From the NCBI RefSeq assembly GCF_028368995.1, contig NZ_JAQNDL010000003.1, positions 1,984,001 through 2,048,000 on the forward strand: a stretch of DNA of 64,000 nucleotides, written 5' to 3'. Positions within the stretch are counted from its first letter, which is position 1, and every line of letters starts with the position of its first letter. The position numbers and the translations under genes are program-made. Source of the DNA: Nannocystis bainbridge. Its GTDB lineage: Bacteria; Myxococcota_A; Polyangia; Nannocystales; Nannocystaceae. Positions 55,113-63,586 of this stretch are shown here, piece by piece. Below the pieces are notes generated by a model, which was not told where the DNA came from, made no database searches, and saw only the letters and a program-made list of their open reading frames with translations.

Positions 55113-58100
55113 ATGCGCCGCCACATCCCGCTCGTCGTCTGCCTCGGCCTCGCTGGCCTCGTCGCCTGCACCGGTCGCCCGGGCCCTTCGGACTCCCAAC
55201 AACAGTCGCAGCCGCGCGCGACCGACGAATGCAAGCTCGAGTGGCGCGCCCCCGATCCGCAGCCGACCGCCGGCGTCGCGCCCTTCTCGCTCACCAGCCA
55301 GGACGGCACCGGCCTCAAGCTCCTCAGCGTCAAGAGCCGCGCCGTCGTCGAGGACCCGCTCGCCTTCACCGAGCTCCACCTCGCGTTCCAGAACCCCAAC
55401 GATCGCGTGATCGAGGGCCGCTTCGAGATCAACCTCCCGCCGAACTCGGCGATCTCGCGGTTCGCGATGCTGATCGACGGGCGCTGGCAGGAGGCCGAGG
55501 TCGTCGAGCTGCAGGCCGCGCGTCAGGCCTACGAAGACTTCCTCCACCGCCGCCAAGATCCGGCCCTGCTCGAGAAGAGCGCCGGCAACCGCTTCAGCGC
55601 GCGCGTGTTCCCGATCCCCGCCCGCGGCGTCAAGGAGATCATCGTCTCCTACTCCGAGGAGCTGAGCTCGAGCAGCGAGCCGTACCGCGTCTACCTGCGC
55701 GGCCTGCCGCAGCTGCAGGACCTCGACGTCGAGGTCGTCGTGCCCAAGGGCGGCGGCGTCAGCGAGAAGACCCGCATCCACGAGACCAACTTCATGCCGC
55801 AGCAGGACCTCGAGCTCGCCACCAGCCGGCGCGCGCCCGAGGTCGGCCTCCGCTACGACCGCCTCGCCGTCGCCCGCATCACCCCCGACGTCAAGCTGCC
55901 GGAGGTCCCCGTCACCGGCGTCACCGTGTTGTTCGACACCAGCGCCTCGCGGGCGCTCGACTTCAAGGGTCAGGTCGCGCGCCTCGGCCAGCTCGTCGCC
56001 GAGCTGCGTGGCGCCGCCGGCGTCGATTTCCCGCTCACCGTCGCCTGCTTCGACCAGGGCGTCGAGCAGGTGTTCGCCGGCCCCGCGAGCAGCTTCGGCG
56101 CCGCCGCCCAGGACGCGATCTTGAAGCGCGGGGCGCTCGGCGCCTCCGACCTCGCCGGCGCGCTGCGCTGGACCGGCACCCAGGCGAAGGTCCACGACCG
56201 CGTCATCCTCGTCGGCGACGGCGTCGCCACGGCCGGCGGCATCGAGCGCGACGTCCTGCGCACCGCCGTGCAGGAGCTCGGCCGCGCCGGCGTGCGTCGC
56301 CTCGACGCGGTCGTCGACGGCGGCCTGCGCGACGAGGCCGCGCTGCGCCAGCTGACCACCGCCGGCCTGCAGGACGCCGGCATCCTCGTCGACGCTCGCC
56401 TGCCCGCGCCGCTGGTCGCCTCGCGGCTGGTGCGAGCCACCAAGGCCAACGTCAAGGTGCATGTCCCCGGGGCCAGCTGGGTGTGGCCGCAGACGCTCGG
56501 CGCCGTGCAGCCCGGCGATCAGTTCCTCGTGTTCGCCGACCTCCCCGTCGACAAGCCGATGCGCGTCGAGCTCGGCGAGCGCGGCGAGGATGTCCGCGAC
56601 ATCAAGCTCGGCGACGCCGAGCGGCCGCTGCTCGAGCGGGCATGGATCCGCGCCAGCATCGATCGCCTGAGCGGCATGATGGGTCACGAGGCCGCCGGCG
56701 ACGCCAAGGCCAAGGCCGACCTCAAGCAGCAGATCATCGGCCTCTCGACGCGCTACCGCGTGCTGTCCGACTACACCGCGCTGCTCGTGCTCGAGACCGA
56801 CTGGGACTACCAGCGCTTCGGCATCGATCGCACCGCGCTGGCCGAGATCCTCACCGTCGGCCCCCAGGGCGTCGCGGTGGTCGACCGCACGCGCCTGCCC
56901 GACAAGCCGATCGTCGTCCAGCCGATCGTCCCCGAGCAGCCCATCGCGCAGGCCGACGACGGCGACGACGACGGCCCGCTCGGGTGGTTCTTCGGCGCCG
57001 AGAAGCGCAAGAGCGAGAGCCGGAACAAGAAGGATGCCTCCGCGGTCGCGGCCAACTTCGAGCCGCAGGCCGAGGCCAAGAGCGAGGCGCGGCCGCTGCC
57101 CAAGCCGGCCGGCGCGCAGGACAAGGGCGGTCGTGGCGGCGACGGTGAAGCGGCCGAAGAGGCGCGGGCGATCGGCGGCGCTCCGGGCGCAGCCGAGGCC
57201 GCGGTCGACGGCATGGCCGACCCGGCGATGAGGGCGCGTGATGAAGCGCCGGCTGACGCTCCCGCACACGCGGCACCGCCGCCTCCGCCCCCGTCCGAGC
57301 CTTCGCCCGAGCCGGCCGGGCCCGCGCCCGTCACCGCCGGAGGCTCGCCGCATGCGGACATGCGCGAGGTCGAGGATGCCGTCACCACGGACACCCGCCG
57401 ACCCACGCGCGTCGCCGCCTCGCGTCGCGCCCCGCCGCACGGCCACGAGGCTCCCCCGTGGGATCCGCAGCCGCGGCCCACCTTCGAACAGCCCAAGCCC
57501 GCCGACGCCTGGGAGGGACGTTTCGCCGATGTCATGTTCGAGGTTCGCGCCGGCCGCGCCGCTCAGGCGCTCACCAAGGCGTGGGAGTGGCGCGACAGCA
57601 ACCCTGGTGACGAGGTCGCGCTGGTCAGCCTCGGTGAGGCGGCCGAGGCCAGCGGCGACCGCGTTTTGGCCGCGCGGGCCTACGGCTCGCTCATCGACCT
57701 GTTCCCTGGCCGCGCGGACATCCGTCGCATGGCTGGCGAACGGCTCGAGGCGCTCGGCGACGTCGGTCTGCAACTTGCGATCGACACCTACGCGCAGGCC
57801 GTGGCCCAGCGGCCCGACCATCCTGCCAGTCACCGGCTCTACGCCTTTGCGCTGGTCAAGGCCGGCCGGTACGCCGAGGCCTTCGCGGCCGCGCTCGCCG
57901 GCGCCCGCCGCAGCTATCCGAGCGGTCGCTTCGCTGGCGTGCAGCAGATCCTCGGCGAGGACCTCGCCCTGATCGCGGCCGCCTGGCTCGGGGCTCAGCC
58001 CGGTGACGCCGCCGCGCAGTCGGCGATCGCCGCTGCCGGAGTCACCCCCGCTCGCAGCCCCTCGCTGCGCTTCGTCCTCAACTGGGAGACCGACGCCAAC

Positions 58101-58532
58101 GACGTCGACTTCCACATTTACGACGGCAAGGGCGGGCACGCCTACTTCAGCCAGCGGCAGCTGCCCTCGGGTGGCCGTCTGTACGCCGACGTGACCACGG
58201 GTTACGGCCCCGAATGCTTCACCATCCCGGGCGACGCCGCGGCGTTCCCGTACGTGCTCCAGGCGCATTATTACAGCCGCGGGCCGATGGGTTACGGCAT
58301 GGGCAAGCTGCAGGCCGTGCAGCACGACGGCAAGGGCGGACTCGCGTTCATGGAGCACCCGTTCGTCATCATGAAGGACCGCGCGTACGTCGACCTGGGC
58401 CGCGTCGACCAGCCGCTGTCGGACCTGAAAGTCGTCGTTCCGCGCCTGCCGTCCGGCCCTGGGGCCCAGGGTCAGCCTTACGCACCGTACACGCCGCCGC
58501 CGCCGGTTCCGCCGCCGCCTTCGCGCTATTAA
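55113..58532 (+). CDS. VIT-vWA lipoprotein with TPR-like and DUF2135 parts
   Basis: 1139 aa. Lipobox Cys19 (LAGLVAC). About 60-190 is a VIT domain (LTELHLAFQNPNDRVIEGRFEI, AARQAYEDFLHRRQDPALLE, ARVFPIPARGVKEIIVSYSEEL). A vWA domain follows with metal site DTSAS at 275-279. After the LSTRYRVLSDYTALLVLETD segment comes a low-complexity Ala/Pro/Glu region, a TPR-like stretch (about 800-970, FADVMFEVRAGRAAQALTKA), and a C-terminal DUF2135 domain (DANDVDFHIYDGKGGHAYFS, YADVTTGYGPECF). Surface protein of inter-alpha-trypsin-inhibitor heavy-chain type; ligand unknown. TACCCT (55088) and GGAGAG precede ATG 55113. Confidence 0.9.
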   Translation: MRRHIPLVVCLGLAGLVACTGRPGPSDSQQQSQPRATDECKLEWRAPDPQPTAGVAPFSLTSQDGTGLKLLSVKSRAVVEDPLAFTELHLAFQNPNDRVIEGRFEINLPPNSAISRFAMLIDGRWQEAEVVELQAARQAYEDFLHRRQDPALLEKSAGNRFSARVFPIPARGVKEIIVSYSEELSSSSEPYRVYLRGLPQLQDLDVEVVVPKGGGVSEKTRIHETNFMPQQDLELATSRRAPEVGLRYDRLAVARITPDVKLPEVPVTGVTVLFDTSASRALDFKGQVARLGQLVAELRGAAGVDFPLTVACFDQGVEQVFAGPASSFGAAAQDAILKRGALGASDLAGALRWTGTQAKVHDRVILVGDGVATAGGIERDVLRTAVQELGRAGVRRLDAVVDGGLRDEAALRQLTTAGLQDAGILVDARLPAPLVASRLVRATKANVKVHVPGASWVWPQTLGAVQPGDQFLVFADLPVDKPMRVELGERGEDVRDIKLGDAERPLLERAWIRASIDRLSGMMGHEAAGDAKAKADLKQQIIGLSTRYRVLSDYTALLVLETDWDYQRFGIDRTALAEILTVGPQGVAVVDRTRLPDKPIVVQPIVPEQPIAQADDGDDDGPLGWFFGAEKRKSESRNKKDASAVAANFEPQAEAKSEARPLPKPAGAQDKGGRGGDGEAAEEARAIGGAPGAAEAAVDGMADPAMRARDEAPADAPAHAAPPPPPPSEPSPEPAGPAPVTAGGSPHADMREVEDAVTTDTRRPTRVAASRRAPPHGHEAPPWDPQPRPTFEQPKPADAWEGRFADVMFEVRAGRAAQALTKAWEWRDSNPGDEVALVSLGEAAEASGDRVLAARAYGSLIDLFPGRADIRRMAGERLEALGDVGLQLAIDTYAQAVAQRPDHPASHRLYAFALVKAGRYAEAFAAALAGARRSYPSGRFAGVQQILGEDLALIAAAWLGAQPGDAAAQSAIAAAGVTPARSPSLRFVLNWETDANDVDFHIYDGKGGHAYFSQRQLPSGGRLYADVTTGYGPECFTIPGDAAAFPYVLQAHYYSRGPMGYGMGKLQAVQHDGKGGLAFMEHPFVIMKDRAYVDLGRVDQPLSDLKVVVPRLPSGPGAQGQPYAPYTPPPPVPPPPSRY

Positions 58533-58732
58533 AAACCTCGCGTGCGTGTCGGTCGCGCGACCGGACGTGCGCGTGCGATTTTGCTCCGTGACGACGCCGT
58601 GCCCGTTCTCGGGTACGGTTGCGTAATTCCGACGATCCGGACGGATCCACCGCGTCGCAACCACTGCTGCCCGTGGGTTCTTCATCCCGGGTCGCTACGA
58701 ACCACCTGGTTTCTTTTCCAATCGAGGCTCGC

Positions 58733-61075
58733 ATGTCCCGCTCTCGTGCTTTCTTGTTGAAGCTCGTCGCTCCCCTCTGTCTGTCCGCCGTCGGCCTCTT
58801 GGCCTGCGGCGACAGCAGCAGCAGCTCCAATTCCAACAGCGCCTCGAACTCCGGCACAGGCACCGACGTGACCTCCGGAGGCATGACCGAGCCGACGGCG
58901 GGCAGCGTGAGCATGTCGGCCAGCGAGGCCACCGACGGCACCGCGGGCATCTCGGACTCGAACTCGGGCGTGCCGACGACCAGCGGCATGGGCATCTCGG
59001 ACTCGAACTCGAGCGACACGATGACCGAGGACACGACCACCGGCATCGGCGGCGGCGGCTGCGGCGACAACGTGCTCGACCCGGGCGAGGAATGTGACAG
59101 CGGCGCGAACAACGGCGGCGGCAACGAGTGCAAGCTCGGCTGCATGCTCAACTTCTGCGGCGACACGTATATCGGCCCGGGAGAAGAGTGTGACAACGGG
59201 GCCGAAAACGGCGACATGAACTCGTGCAAGCCCGACTGCAAGAAGGCCTTCTGCGGCGACGGCAAGGTCGGCCCCGGCGAGGGCTGCGACGACGGCAACC
59301 AGAACAACGCCGACACCTGCACCAACACCTGCGCGCTGGCCTCGTGCGGCGACGGCATCATCTCCGCCCAGGAGCAGTGCGACGACGGCAACCAGAGCAA
59401 CGAAGACGAGTGCACCAACAACTGCACCGCCGCCAAGTGCGGCGACAACTTCGTCCAGAACCCCGAGCAGTGCGACGAGGGCCCCGACAACGCCAACACA
59501 GGCGACTGCACGCTCATGTGCAAGCTGGCGGTGTGCGGCGACGGTGAGCTCCACAACACCGGCAGCGGCAACGAGGAGTGCGACCTCGGGGCGGGCAACG
59601 GCCCGGGCCAGCAGTGCAACGCCCAGTGCAAGACCAACACCTGCGGCGACGGCGACAAGAGCCCGACCGAGCAGTGTGACGACGGCAACAACCAGGGCGG
59701 CGACGGCTGCACCTCGCTGTGCAAGCTCGAGGAGTGCGGCAACAACGTCATCGACCCGGGCGAGCAGTGCGACGACGGCAAGAACGGCAACCAGGACGAC
59801 GGCTGCACCGACGCCTGCGCCCTGCCGAAGTGCGGCGACGCGCTCGTCCAGCCGAGCCTCGACGAGCAGTGCGACCTCGGCCCCGGCAACAACAACTCCG
59901 GCGCCTGCACCCTGGTGTGCACCGCGGCCAAGTGCGGCGACGGCCTCATCTGGCAGAACCACGAGGAGTGCGACGACGGCGTCAACAACTCCAACACCGG
60001 CACCTGCAAGGCCAACTGCACCAAACAGTTCTGCGGCGACGGCTTCGTCGGCCCCGGCGAGGCCTGCGACGACGGCAACCAGAACAACAATGACGGCTGC
60101 ACCAACGTGTGCAAGATGGCCAAGTGCGGCGACGGCTTCATCCAGCCGGGCGAGCAGTGCGACAACGGCGGCCTCAACAGCAACAACGGCACCTGCACCA
60201 CCGCCTGCCTGACCCCCAAGTGCGGCGACGGCTACATCCAGGCCAGCAACAACGAGACCTGCGACGACGGCGTCAACAACGGCGACAGCAAGGCGTGCCT
60301 CTCGACCTGCGTCCCGGCCAAGTGCGGCGACGGCAAGACCCAGGTCGGCGTGGAGGAGTGCGACGACGGCAACAACGTCAACACCGACCTCTGCACCAAC
60401 ACGTGCAAGGCCGCCAAGTGCGGCGACGGCATCACCCAGCCGAACGCCGGCGAGACCTGCGACGACGGCAACAACGACAACACCGACCTCTGCACCAACT
60501 TCTGCGTGCCCGCCAAGTGCGGCGACGGCTACAAGCAGCCGCAGAACCAGGAGCAGTGCGACGACGGCAACAACGACAACACCGACGCCTGCAGCAACGC
60601 CTGCAAGACCCCCACCTGCGGCGACAGCATCGTCCAGCCGGGCGCGCCGTTCAACGAGCAGTGCGACAACGGGGCCAACAACGCCAACGACAAGGCGTGC
60701 AACGCCACCTGCAAGAAGACCACCTGCGGCGACGGCACCAAGCAGACCCCCAACGGCAACGGCCAGAACGAGATCTGCGACGACGGCAACCAGTCGAACG
60801 CCGACGCCTGCACCAACACCTGCGCCAAGACGGTCTGCGGCGACGGCATCACCCAGAACCCCAACGGCAACGGCCAGGCCGAGACGTGCGACGACGCCGA
60901 CCAGTCGAACGCCGACGAGTGCAACACGTCGTGCAAGAAGACCACCTGCGGCGACGGCATCATTCAGAACGACCCCAAGAACGGCGACGGCGTGACCGAG
61001 ATGTGCGACCAGGGCGCGCAGAACGGCACCCAGGGCTCGTTCTGCTCCGCCACCTGCCAGATCAAGCCGGCCTGA
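58733..61075 (+). CDS. DUF4215 cysteine-rich-repeat lipoprotein
   Basis: 780 aa. Lipobox Cys25 (AVGLLAC), then a Ser/Thr/Asn/Met stalk (26-109) with ISDSNSGVPTTSGMG twice. From residue 110 to the end are 20 units of 30-38 residues of the form CGDGxxxxGEQCDDGNNNNxDxCTNxC, each with four Cys, as in the myxobacterial cysteine-rich repeat DUF4215. The Asp/Asn-rich loops suggest calcium binding; the Cys probably form disulfides. Probably a long rod on the cell surface; function unknown. The unit DNA is also repetitive (about 110 bp). ATG 58733 is inside GCATGTCCCG, the repeat-family core. Followed by a repeat array. Confidence 0.93.
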   Translation: MSRSRAFLLKLVAPLCLSAVGLLACGDSSSSSNSNSASNSGTGTDVTSGGMTEPTAGSVSMSASEATDGTAGISDSNSGVPTTSGMGISDSNSSDTMTEDTTTGIGGGGCGDNVLDPGEECDSGANNGGGNECKLGCMLNFCGDTYIGPGEECDNGAENGDMNSCKPDCKKAFCGDGKVGPGEGCDDGNQNNADTCTNTCALASCGDGIISAQEQCDDGNQSNEDECTNNCTAAKCGDNFVQNPEQCDEGPDNANTGDCTLMCKLAVCGDGELHNTGSGNEECDLGAGNGPGQQCNAQCKTNTCGDGDKSPTEQCDDGNNQGGDGCTSLCKLEECGNNVIDPGEQCDDGKNGNQDDGCTDACALPKCGDALVQPSLDEQCDLGPGNNNSGACTLVCTAAKCGDGLIWQNHEECDDGVNNSNTGTCKANCTKQFCGDGFVGPGEACDDGNQNNNDGCTNVCKMAKCGDGFIQPGEQCDNGGLNSNNGTCTTACLTPKCGDGYIQASNNETCDDGVNNGDSKACLSTCVPAKCGDGKTQVGVEECDDGNNVNTDLCTNTCKAAKCGDGITQPNAGETCDDGNNDNTDLCTNFCVPAKCGDGYKQPQNQEQCDDGNNDNTDACSNACKTPTCGDSIVQPGAPFNEQCDNGANNANDKACNATCKKTTCGDGTKQTPNGNGQNEICDDGNQSNADACTNTCAKTVCGDGITQNPNGNGQAETCDDADQSNADECNTSCKKTTCGDGIIQNDPKNGDGVTEMCDQGAQNGTQGSFCSATCQIKPA

Positions 61076-61124
61076 CCCGGACCTGAGCCCGGCCCCCGCG
61101 CCGGACCCCACGCGCGCCGCGAGC

Positions 61125-61285
61125 GACATGTCCCCAAGGACATCCGCTCGCGGCGCGCCGCGTTGTCGACATGTCCCGAAGGTCAGCCGCTCGCGGCGCG
61201 CCACGTCTCCATGGACATGTCCCGAAGGTCAGCCTATCGCGACGCGCAACGACTCCATGGACATGTCCCGGAGGCCATGTCTCGG
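61125..61285. repeat. Tandem array of the dispersed element, period 43-46 bp
   Basis: Units start with GACATGTCCC at 61125, 61168, 61214 and 61260 (last one partial). Units 2 and 3 share ACATGTCCCGAAGGTCAGCC, then a GC-rich arm of about 15 bases and CTCCATG. Units 1-2 share CCGCTCGCGGCGCGCC. The array begins 49 bases after the DUF4215 stop. Confidence 0.85.
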
Positions 61286-61745
61286 CTCCGCAGCGAGCAC
61301 GTGGTCGAAGCTGTCGGCGAGCGGCTCACGGCGAGGCCGCGAGGCGGTGCGCATCTGCGCCAGCCGCCCGTCGCCGCCACGCCGCGCGGTCGTCGTCGGT
61401 CGGACCGCGAGCGCGGCTCGTCGCTACTGGCCCGGACCGGGAGCGCGAGCCGACGCTCCATCCTGAAGCCAAACCCGCGAACCCCCGCTCGTGCCGCATG
61501 AGCGGGACAGCCGACTCCGACGTCCCGTTCGCTCCGGCGCCCCTGGACGTGCAAGGATTCTGCGTGGCCCCCGACGGGCAAGCGACGCCGGGCTTCCGCC
61601 ACGGGAGCACGACGAGCCCTCGGCGCCCCGGGAGCCAGGAGAGCGCGCAAAACGGATGCCCGGGGTAGCCCTGTTCATCGCTCCGTCCGACCTGGTCGTT
61701 TGCGCAGAGGCGCCATCAGGCCATTGCGGCGCCCGATGAGCCCGG

Positions 61746-61751
61746 TATCAT
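61746..61751 (+). promoter_or_regulatory. Putative -10 box of leaderless gene
   Basis: TATCAT ends 6 bases before ATG 61758 and 9 before a second in-frame ATG (61761). Confidence 0.5.
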
Positions 61752-61757
61752 CCGCCG

Positions 61758-62630
61758 ATGATGCCATGCCTGCAGCGGACGAGCGCCTCGCTCCTCGTCC
61801 TCACCCTTTTTTCTGCCAGCCTCCCCGCCCACGCCCAGCCCGCCGAGGCCGTCGCCGCGCCCGCGGAGCAGCCCGGCGATCGCGTCCACCTCGTCAACGG
61901 CGGCATGGTCCAGGGCTCGATCCTCGAGGTCTTACCGAATGACTCGTTGACCATCGTCTCGGCGGCCACCGGCGACCGCAAGACTTTCTCCTGGTCCGAG
62001 GTCGCCGCCTACGAGCAGGGCGGCCAGCGCATCGAAGTCGGCGCCGTCGCGACCCCGGCCCCCGCCGCGCCCGAGCCACCGCCGGCTTACGGCCCGCGCC
62101 TCCATATCGAGACCACCAAGCCCGCCAGCGTCCAGCTCTATGAGATCACCGGCGAGATGATCGCTCACGGCGCCAACGTCACCGTGCACGGCATCCACTA
62201 CCGCTCCGTGTGCTCGGCCCCGTGCGGCGGCGTCATCGACACCAGCCGCGGCAGCTCGTTCTTCTTCGGCGGCGAGGGCCTCACCACCTCCAATCGCTTC
62301 AACCTCGCCGACGCGCGCGGCGACGTCACCGCCCTCGTCAAGCCCGGCCGCAGGGGCCTGCGGATCGGCGGCATCATCACGATGAGCGTCGGCATCAGCC
62401 TCATGGCCCTCGGCGGCTTCCTGGTCTGGTACGCCAAGTCCGAGGCCGAGTTCGATGCGGAGCTCAACGGCGGGCCCGCTCGGTCGCCGAAGTACGGGGC
62501 GCCGATCGGTCTGCTCGTCGGTGGCGCCGCCGCCCTCGCCGGCGGCATCACCATGATGGTCCTCGGCAAGACGCGCTTCCAGCTGAAGACCGGCGGCATC
62601 GGCCTGCTCCGCCCGCTCCGCTTCGGCTGA
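61758..62630 (+). CDS. Exported membrane protein, unknown function
   Basis: 290 aa. Signal peptide ASLLVLTLFSASLPAHAQ. About 40-95 is a small beta-fold (RVHLVNGGMVQGSILEVLPNDSLTIV, TFSWSEVAAYEQGG) like the SH3-type segments common in myxobacterial membrane proteins. A Pro-rich linker follows, then HIETTKPASVQLYEITGEM and two C-terminal membrane segments, IGGIITMSVGISLMALGGFLVWY and IGLLVGGAAALAGGITMMVLG. No family recognised. Start at ATG 61758 or 61761, both close to TATCAT. A perfect hairpin ends the transcript. Confidence 0.75.
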   Translation: MMPCLQRTSASLLVLTLFSASLPAHAQPAEAVAAPAEQPGDRVHLVNGGMVQGSILEVLPNDSLTIVSAATGDRKTFSWSEVAAYEQGGQRIEVGAVATPAPAAPEPPPAYGPRLHIETTKPASVQLYEITGEMIAHGANVTVHGIHYRSVCSAPCGGVIDTSRGSSFFFGGEGLTTSNRFNLADARGDVTALVKPGRRGLRIGGIITMSVGISLMALGGFLVWYAKSEAEFDAELNGGPARSPKYGAPIGLLVGGAAALAGGITMMVLGKTRFQLKTGGIGLLRPLRFG

Positions 62631-62662
62631 TCTTTCAGGCCAAGCCCATCGCCGCGCTCGAG

Positions 62663-62696
62663 AGATTTGGAGGTCGCGCGAGCGACCTCCAAATCT
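62663..62696 (+). terminator. 15-bp perfect hairpin
   Basis: AGATTTGGAGGTCGC (62663-62677), loop GCGA, GCGACCTCCAAATCT (62682-62696), then TCAAAAATTCC. It begins 33 bases after the stop at 62630. Not of the dispersed family. Confidence 0.75.
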
Positions 62697-62960
62697 TCAA
62701 AAATTCCGCACCTCTCATTCGATCGTTCGCCAATCACAGCACCCTGCGATCGCCCCGTCCCATGCCGGACTCGCAGGATTTGGCGCCGCGAATGGCACGA
62801 CTGCCTGGCCTGGTCGCGAGACCCCATTCGCCTCGCCGGAGCATCGCGCACCCAAATTGTGACGCGAGTGAATGGCCTGGGTGATCGAATCCTCGATCGT
62901 CGGAGTGGAGGGCCATCGTGCACCCTCCCGGACGCTCACATAGGCCCGCGGCGAGCATTA
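62697..62960. other. Convergent intergenic region
   Basis: 264 bp, less GC-rich than average. No repeat element or gene seen. TGATCGAATCCTCGATCG (62882-62899) is a weak palindrome. It ends at the stop of the acetyltransferase gene. Confidence 0.4.
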
Positions 62961-63470
62961 TTAAATCTCGCGGCGCATGAAGACCCGCGACGACTCGTCC
63001 AGCCCGCGGGCCTCGTGTTCCACGCGGATCGCCGCCATCCCTGGCGTCAGCGCCTCGACCTCCACGAAGCCCAGGCGGCGGTAATACGGCGCGTTGAACG
63101 GCACGTCCTTGAACGTCGACAGCGTGAGCGCGGCCCAGCCGCGGGAGCGAGCGACCGCAGTCACCGTGTCGAGCAGCGCTGCACCGATCGCTCGGCGCGC
63201 GTGGCTCGGCAACACATCGATCTGCTCGACGTACGCGCAGCCTTCCAGCTCGCGGAACATGACGAACGCTACTGGAATCTCGTCTGCCGCGGCCACCAGC
63301 AGCCCGCCCTCGGCGATTCGCCGCGCCAGCGTGTCCACATCGGTCGGTTCGTCGTCGGCGATCGCCGCCCGGCTCGTGCCGACGAAGCGCGTCGCCGAGA
63401 TCTGCTCGATCTCGCGGACGCGCCCGATCTCCGCGGCGCGTGCAGGGCGAAAGCTCAGGCCGTCCGTCAT
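62961..63470 (-). CDS. GNAT-family N-acetyltransferase
   Basis: 169 aa. GNAT fold: N-terminal FRPARAAEIGRVREIEQIS, beta-4 region GCAYVEQIDVLPSHARRAIGAALLDTV with the Q/R-x-x-G/A acetyl-CoA loop (here RRAIGA), LTLSTFKDVPFNAPYYRRLGFVEVEAL with the conserved NAPYYRRLGF motif at the C-terminal part. The substrate is unknown; this subgroup acts on small amines or protein N-termini. ATG 63470 was chosen because it starts TDGLSFRPA; the frame is open for 13 codons upstream. Divergent from the ADP-ribosylglycohydrolase gene. Confidence 0.9.
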   Translation of the reverse strand: MTDGLSFRPARAAEIGRVREIEQISATRFVGTSRAAIADDEPTDVDTLARRIAEGGLLVAAADEIPVAFVMFRELEGCAYVEQIDVLPSHARRAIGAALLDTVTAVARSRGWAALTLSTFKDVPFNAPYYRRLGFVEVEALTPGMAAIRVEHEARGLDESSRVFMRREI

Positions 63471-63573
63471 TGCGGCCCCGAGGGTCGCCCTGGTTCGCCG
63501 GGCTCGCAACCCCCGCGAGCGCTCGCTCGCAGTTCCGCGCCCCGACGCATCCTCCCATCGTCGCGTCGCGGCG

Positions 63574-63579
63574 TATCCT
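63574..63579 (+). promoter_or_regulatory. Putative -10 box of leaderless gene
   Basis: TATCCT ends 7 bases before ATG 63587; the same GTATCCT text precedes the lipoprotein gene at 26163. Confidence 0.55.
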
Positions 63580-63586
63580 GCGCCTC

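Larger units (their letters stand above)
61076..61757. other. Long intergenic region
   Basis: 682 bp without a credible gene. Holds the 61125-61285 array, then GC-rich DNA. The right end (61740-61757) carries the start signals of the next gene. Confidence 0.5.

Noticed and set aside
54855..58685. Very long open frame on the minus strand antisense to the VIT/vWA gene, continuous with the glutaredoxin-like gene
   Set aside because: Its text is Gly/Val/Asp/Arg-rich shadow sequence caused by high third-position GC; the plus strand has clear domains, and the real minus gene starts at 54854.
61125..61285. Possible CRISPR array (also considered at 43678-43830)
   Set aside because: Units contain the dispersed hairpin, the stretches between cores are related to each other rather than unique, there are only 3-4 units, and no cas gene is near.
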